Assembly (NCBI GenBank): GCA_934501475.1
Contig: CAKSUL010000043.1
Location: 1 to 16,052 of the forward strand
DNA from: an uncultured Roseovarius sp.
GTDB lineage: Bacteria > Pseudomonadota > Alphaproteobacteria > Rhodobacterales > Rhodobacteraceae
DNA: 16,052 nt
Reading direction: 5' to 3'
The notes beneath the pieces were generated by a model. It was given only the letters and a program-made list of their open reading frames with translations, searched no databases and was not told the DNA's origin. Shown piece by piece: positions 13,955-16,052 of the stretch. Position 1 is the stretch's first letter. The number at the start of each line of letters is the position of its first letter. Position numbers and translations under genes: made by a program.

Positions 13955-14731
13955 ATGGCCTATGAGACGATCATCGTCGAAGTAGAAAACCACGTCGCCC
14001 GCATAACCCTGAACCGCCCCGATGCAATGAATGCCCTCAACGATCAGTTGCTGGGCGAGTTGGTGACGGCGCTTGAGGATGCACAGGCGAATGACAAGGT
14101 GCGCTGCATCGTGTTGACCGGGTCCGAAAAGGCCTTTGCCGCCGGGGCCGACATCAAGATGATGAGCGAGAAAACCTTTGTCGAGGTTTTTTCAGGCGAT
14201 CTATTCGGCGGCGAGGCCGATGCCATCATGCGCATCCGCAAGCCGATCATCGCCGCCGTGTCGGGCTATGCCCTCGGCGGCGGGTGTGAACTGGCGATGA
14301 TGTGCGATTTCATCATTGCCTCCGACACCGCGAAATTCGGCCAGCCCGAGATCAATCTGGGCGTGATGGCCGGCCTTGGCGGATCACAGCGCCTGACGCG
14401 GTTCGTGGGCAAGTCCAAGGCGATGGACATGAACCTTACCGGGCGATTCATGGACGCCGACGAGGCCGAGAAATCCGGTCTGGTCAGCCGCGTCGTGCCG
14501 GTCAAGAAGCTGTTGGAAGAGGCCAACAATGCGGCCCAGAAGATCGCCGAAAAGTCGATGATCACGGCGATGGCGGTCAAGGAGGCGGTGAACCGCTCCT
14601 ATGAAATGACCCTGCGCGAGGGGCTCCTGTTCGAGCGGCGCGTGTTCCATTCGCTGTTCGCCACCGAAGACCAGAAAGAGGGCATGGCCGCCTTCATGGA
14701 AAAACGTCAGGCCCAGTTCCGCGACAAGTAA
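13955..14731 (+). CDS. Enoyl-CoA hydratase (crotonase family)
   Basis: This 258-residue cytoplasmic enzyme hydrates trans-2-enoyl-CoA in fatty-acid beta-oxidation, probably with short-chain preference. Both catalytic glutamates are in place: Glu112 in [11 protein letters not shown] and Glu132 in FGQPEINLG, equivalent to Glu144 and Glu164 of rat mitochondrial hydratase. The oxyanion-hole segments [10 protein letters not shown] (61-70) and GYALGGG (104-110) are also intact, and the C-terminal [19 protein letters not shown] matches true hydratases rather than isomerases. It lies 71 nt after mutM with its own promoter-like sequence and a weak RBS. It is convergent with the Hint-domain gene, with only 31 nt between and no terminator visible. 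The symbol is left open because fadB1, paaF and ech names are used inconsistently. Confidence 0.95.
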   Translation: MAYETIIVEVENHVARITLNRPDAMNALNDQLLGELVTALEDAQANDKVRCIVLTGSEKAFAAGADIKMMSEKTFVEVFSGDLFGGEADAIMRIRKPIIAAVSGYALGGGCELAMMCDFIIASDTAKFGQPEINLGVMAGLGGSQRLTRFVGKSKAMDMNLTGRFMDADEAEKSGLVSRVVPVKKLLEEANNAAQKIAEKSMITAMAVKEAVNRSYEMTLREGLLFERRVFHSLFATEDQKEGMAAFMEKRQAQFRDK

Positions 14732-14762
14732 GGCCGCGACAGCAAAAGGGGGCAGGGCCGGA

Positions 14763-15818
14763 TCAACTGGCCCGCCGCAAGACCGACAGGCGCCTGTCCG
14801 CTACGCAGCGGCGCGCTGCACGGTGGGGCGCGTTTTGCCGCGCAATCGCGGGAAACAGGCGCAGCGTCTCGTCCATGGTGGCGGGCGCGCGCACCGCGTC
14901 ATCGCCGGTTTCGGGCAGATAGCTTTCGCTGGGCAGGCCATCGGCGATGATGATCTCATGGCGATCAAACAGCAGGTGGATATATGTCACCTCATCCGCC
15001 CGGCGGTCGCGCCGGATGCTGGCGTCATTGATCAGTTTCTTGACCGGCACCAGGATTTCCGCCTCACCAAAGAAATACTCGGCCCGCCAGTCGGTGATCA
15101 GCACACGATGCTGGGGCGACAATGCGATGTCGCGGCAGGGCTGGCCGGGGCCAAGCGCGTCCTTGGCCACAAGGATGGGGCGGAAATCGGGATTCCTGGC
15201 CAGCGCCGCGCGCGGCAGATAGCTGCGCCCGATCCAGCGGATCGGTTGCGCGCCGTGATCCAGCGTCTGCACCGGGTCGCCCACCGCCAGATCCTCGATC
15301 AGGACCGGCCCGCCGGGCGTTTCAATCCATGCACCGGGCGTGAAGCAGGGCGGCGTGGCCAGCGTGGTATAGCGGTGCGACGGGCCTTCGCGCGTGGCGA
15401 TCACCTCAAGCGGGACATCGCGCGGCGGAAAGCCCCCGACGCCGCCGACAAAGGCCAGCCCCTCGACCGTGGCATAGGATGCGCCGCCGCCGCCTTCGTT
15501 GATGTTGAACCCCAGCACCGTATAGGTGTTGCCGTCCGGGTCCCGCAGGGTCATCTGATATTCGGCCTCGACGACTGAATTGTTGGTATAGGCGGTGCCG
15601 TCGAAATTCTGGTTGCCGTCCAGTCTCTGACTGCTGTCGGAATCATCGAAATTCGGGTCGCTGTCAAAGACATCCATCGCCTCCCAGGCGCCCGAATTGA
15701 GGGTGATGAACCGCCCCGCCATATGGCTGCCGTCGCCTTGGGTGATTCCCGAAAGCTGCCCGCCCCCGGATATCGAAATCTGGGATTCGCCCAGGGCGTA
15801 AATCGTGTAGGTCGGCAT
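14763..15818 (-). CDS. Hint-domain protein (Hedgehog/intein-type, Hint_2)
   Basis: This 351-residue protein belongs to a type abundant in Rhodobacterales. Residues 1-150 are Gly/Asp-rich with predicted strands (NFDDSDSSQRLDGNQNFDGT, NINEGGGGASYATVEG), which resemble secreted repeat-type or calcium-binding surfaces. Residues about 155-300 are a Hint domain: nucleophile-position Cys158 in CFTPGAWIETPGGPVLIEDL, a block-B-like LSPQHRVLI (His237), and YIHLLFDRHEIIIADGLPSESYLP. No C-terminal His-Asn splice junction or extein follows, so protein splicing is unlikely and self-cleavage at Cys158 is possible but unproven. There is no classical signal peptide; such proteins are often assumed to leave by type I secretion. 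The Arg-rich tail is unusual. The start at 15818 has an AAAGGG RBS. Confidence 0.9.
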   Translation of the reverse strand: MPTYTIYALGESQISISGGGQLSGITQGDGSHMAGRFITLNSGAWEAMDVFDSDPNFDDSDSSQRLDGNQNFDGTAYTNNSVVEAEYQMTLRDPDGNTYTVLGFNINEGGGGASYATVEGLAFVGGVGGFPPRDVPLEVIATREGPSHRYTTLATPPCFTPGAWIETPGGPVLIEDLAVGDPVQTLDHGAQPIRWIGRSYLPRAALARNPDFRPILVAKDALGPGQPCRDIALSPQHRVLITDWRAEYFFGEAEILVPVKKLINDASIRRDRRADEVTYIHLLFDRHEIIIADGLPSESYLPETGDDAVRAPATMDETLRLFPAIARQNAPHRAARRCVADRRLSVLRRAS

Positions 15819-15848
15819 GGGTTTGCCCTTTTGTCTGAAAACAACCGG

Positions 15849-15873
15849 ATGGTTAACCGGCGTTATACCGGTT
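15849..15873 (-). promoter_or_regulatory. Promoter/operator region of the Hint gene: TATAAC inside an AACCGG palindrome, with TTAACCAT
   Basis: On the minus strand a TATAAC -10-like box (15867-15862) sits in the spacer of an inverted repeat AACCGG-N7-CCGGTT (15855-15873). A further AACCGG in the same orientation lies at 15843-15848. Overlapping it, the minus strand reads TTAACCAT (15856-15849), the 8-mer half site associated with CtrA. It lies 31-55 nt upstream of the Hint-protein start. A matching -35 is not clear. Confidence 0.45.
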
Positions 15874-15931
15874 CCGGGCGGTCGGAATTGAGGGAAAATT
15901 GCGGCCTTCCTGTGCCCCGGCCTGTTGCGGC

Positions 15932-15960
15932 TTGCGTTTTTTGGCGTGGGCGGCTAAGGA
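15932..15960 (+). promoter_or_regulatory. Candidate rightward promoter for a gene beyond the window
   Basis: TTGCGT (15932-15937), a 17-nt spacer and TAAGGA (15955-15960) point right, away from the Hint gene. No start codon with a convincing RBS follows before the window end, so about 90 nt of leader is already present. By remembered alphaproteobacterial gene order the target may be rpsT. Confidence 0.35.
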
Positions 15961-16052
15961 CGGCGCCATATGTGCGCGTGCTGCCCGCTCAGGCAAGAAT
16001 CACTCCGAGAGATCGGAACCCCGGTCGGGGGCTGTCACGCGTATCACAACAG

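Noticed and set aside
14763..15818. Intein or splicing element
   Set aside because: The Hint domain has no C-terminal His-Asn plus nucleophile junction and no split host protein, so it is a stand-alone Hint protein.

Overview
The window looks like a chromosomal segment of a GC-rich alphaproteobacterium of the Rhodobacterales (Roseobacter/Paracoccaceae type). The evidence is the protein families and gene order: a ubiB-ubiE block divergent from mutM-enoyl-CoA hydratase, Rhodobacterales-style flagellar genes flgN/flgJ/fliK/flgD, a Hint-domain protein, a DUF6522 protein, and yjbH/yjbF exopolysaccharide genes. No tRNA, rRNA, CRISPR array or intact insertion sequence was seen.

Layout. (1) 1-1368: a probable small NO/redox-responsive operon on +, with an Rrf2/NsrR-type regulator cut by the window edge, a DUF6522 protein and an AhpD-like CxxC protein. 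(2) 1412-2842 (-): a cardiolipin synthase convergent with that operon. (3) 3095-3966: a scarred stretch. It holds a broken secreted peptidoglycan-binding gene and then a 33-codon stub of motB, cut just before its membrane anchor but still carrying an RBS and a CtrA-like upstream motif. (4) 3967-6704: flagellar genes flgJ-flgN (-) divergent from fliK-flgD (+), all apparently intact. (5) 6705-7177: a 473-nt stretch without a convincing gene, AT-rich towards its right end. (6) 7178-10353: a small exported Ala/Gly-rich protein with its own strong terminator, convergent with a yjbH-yjbF operon for exopolysaccharide secretion. (7) 10510-12792 (-): ubiE-ubiB for ubiquinone. (8) 13005-14731 (+): mutM and an enoyl-CoA hydratase. 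(9) 14763-15818 (-): a Hint-domain protein whose promoter region has a palindrome around a TATAAC box. (10) 15819-16052: an intergenic region with a possible rightward promoter for a gene outside the window, by remembered synteny perhaps rpsT-dnaA.

How the genes fit together. The flagellar proteins cover late-assembly roles: hook-cap scaffold, hook-length control, rod assembly and a filament-junction chaperone. The first motor-stator gene next to them is destroyed. Either the strain has lost or relocated its motB-led operon, or the cluster is decaying. The YjbF/YjbH pair and the small exported protein suggest a sessile, exopolysaccharide-making capacity beside the damaged motility locus. The right third is core housekeeping, probably near the replication origin.

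The most interesting observations are the motB stub next to a second broken gene, the CtrA-like motifs at three places (two flagellar, one Hint gene), the reordered yjbH-yjbF operon without yjbG, and the repeated TGACGCA words upstream of yjbH. I found no clear evidence of a wholly new defence or metabolic system.
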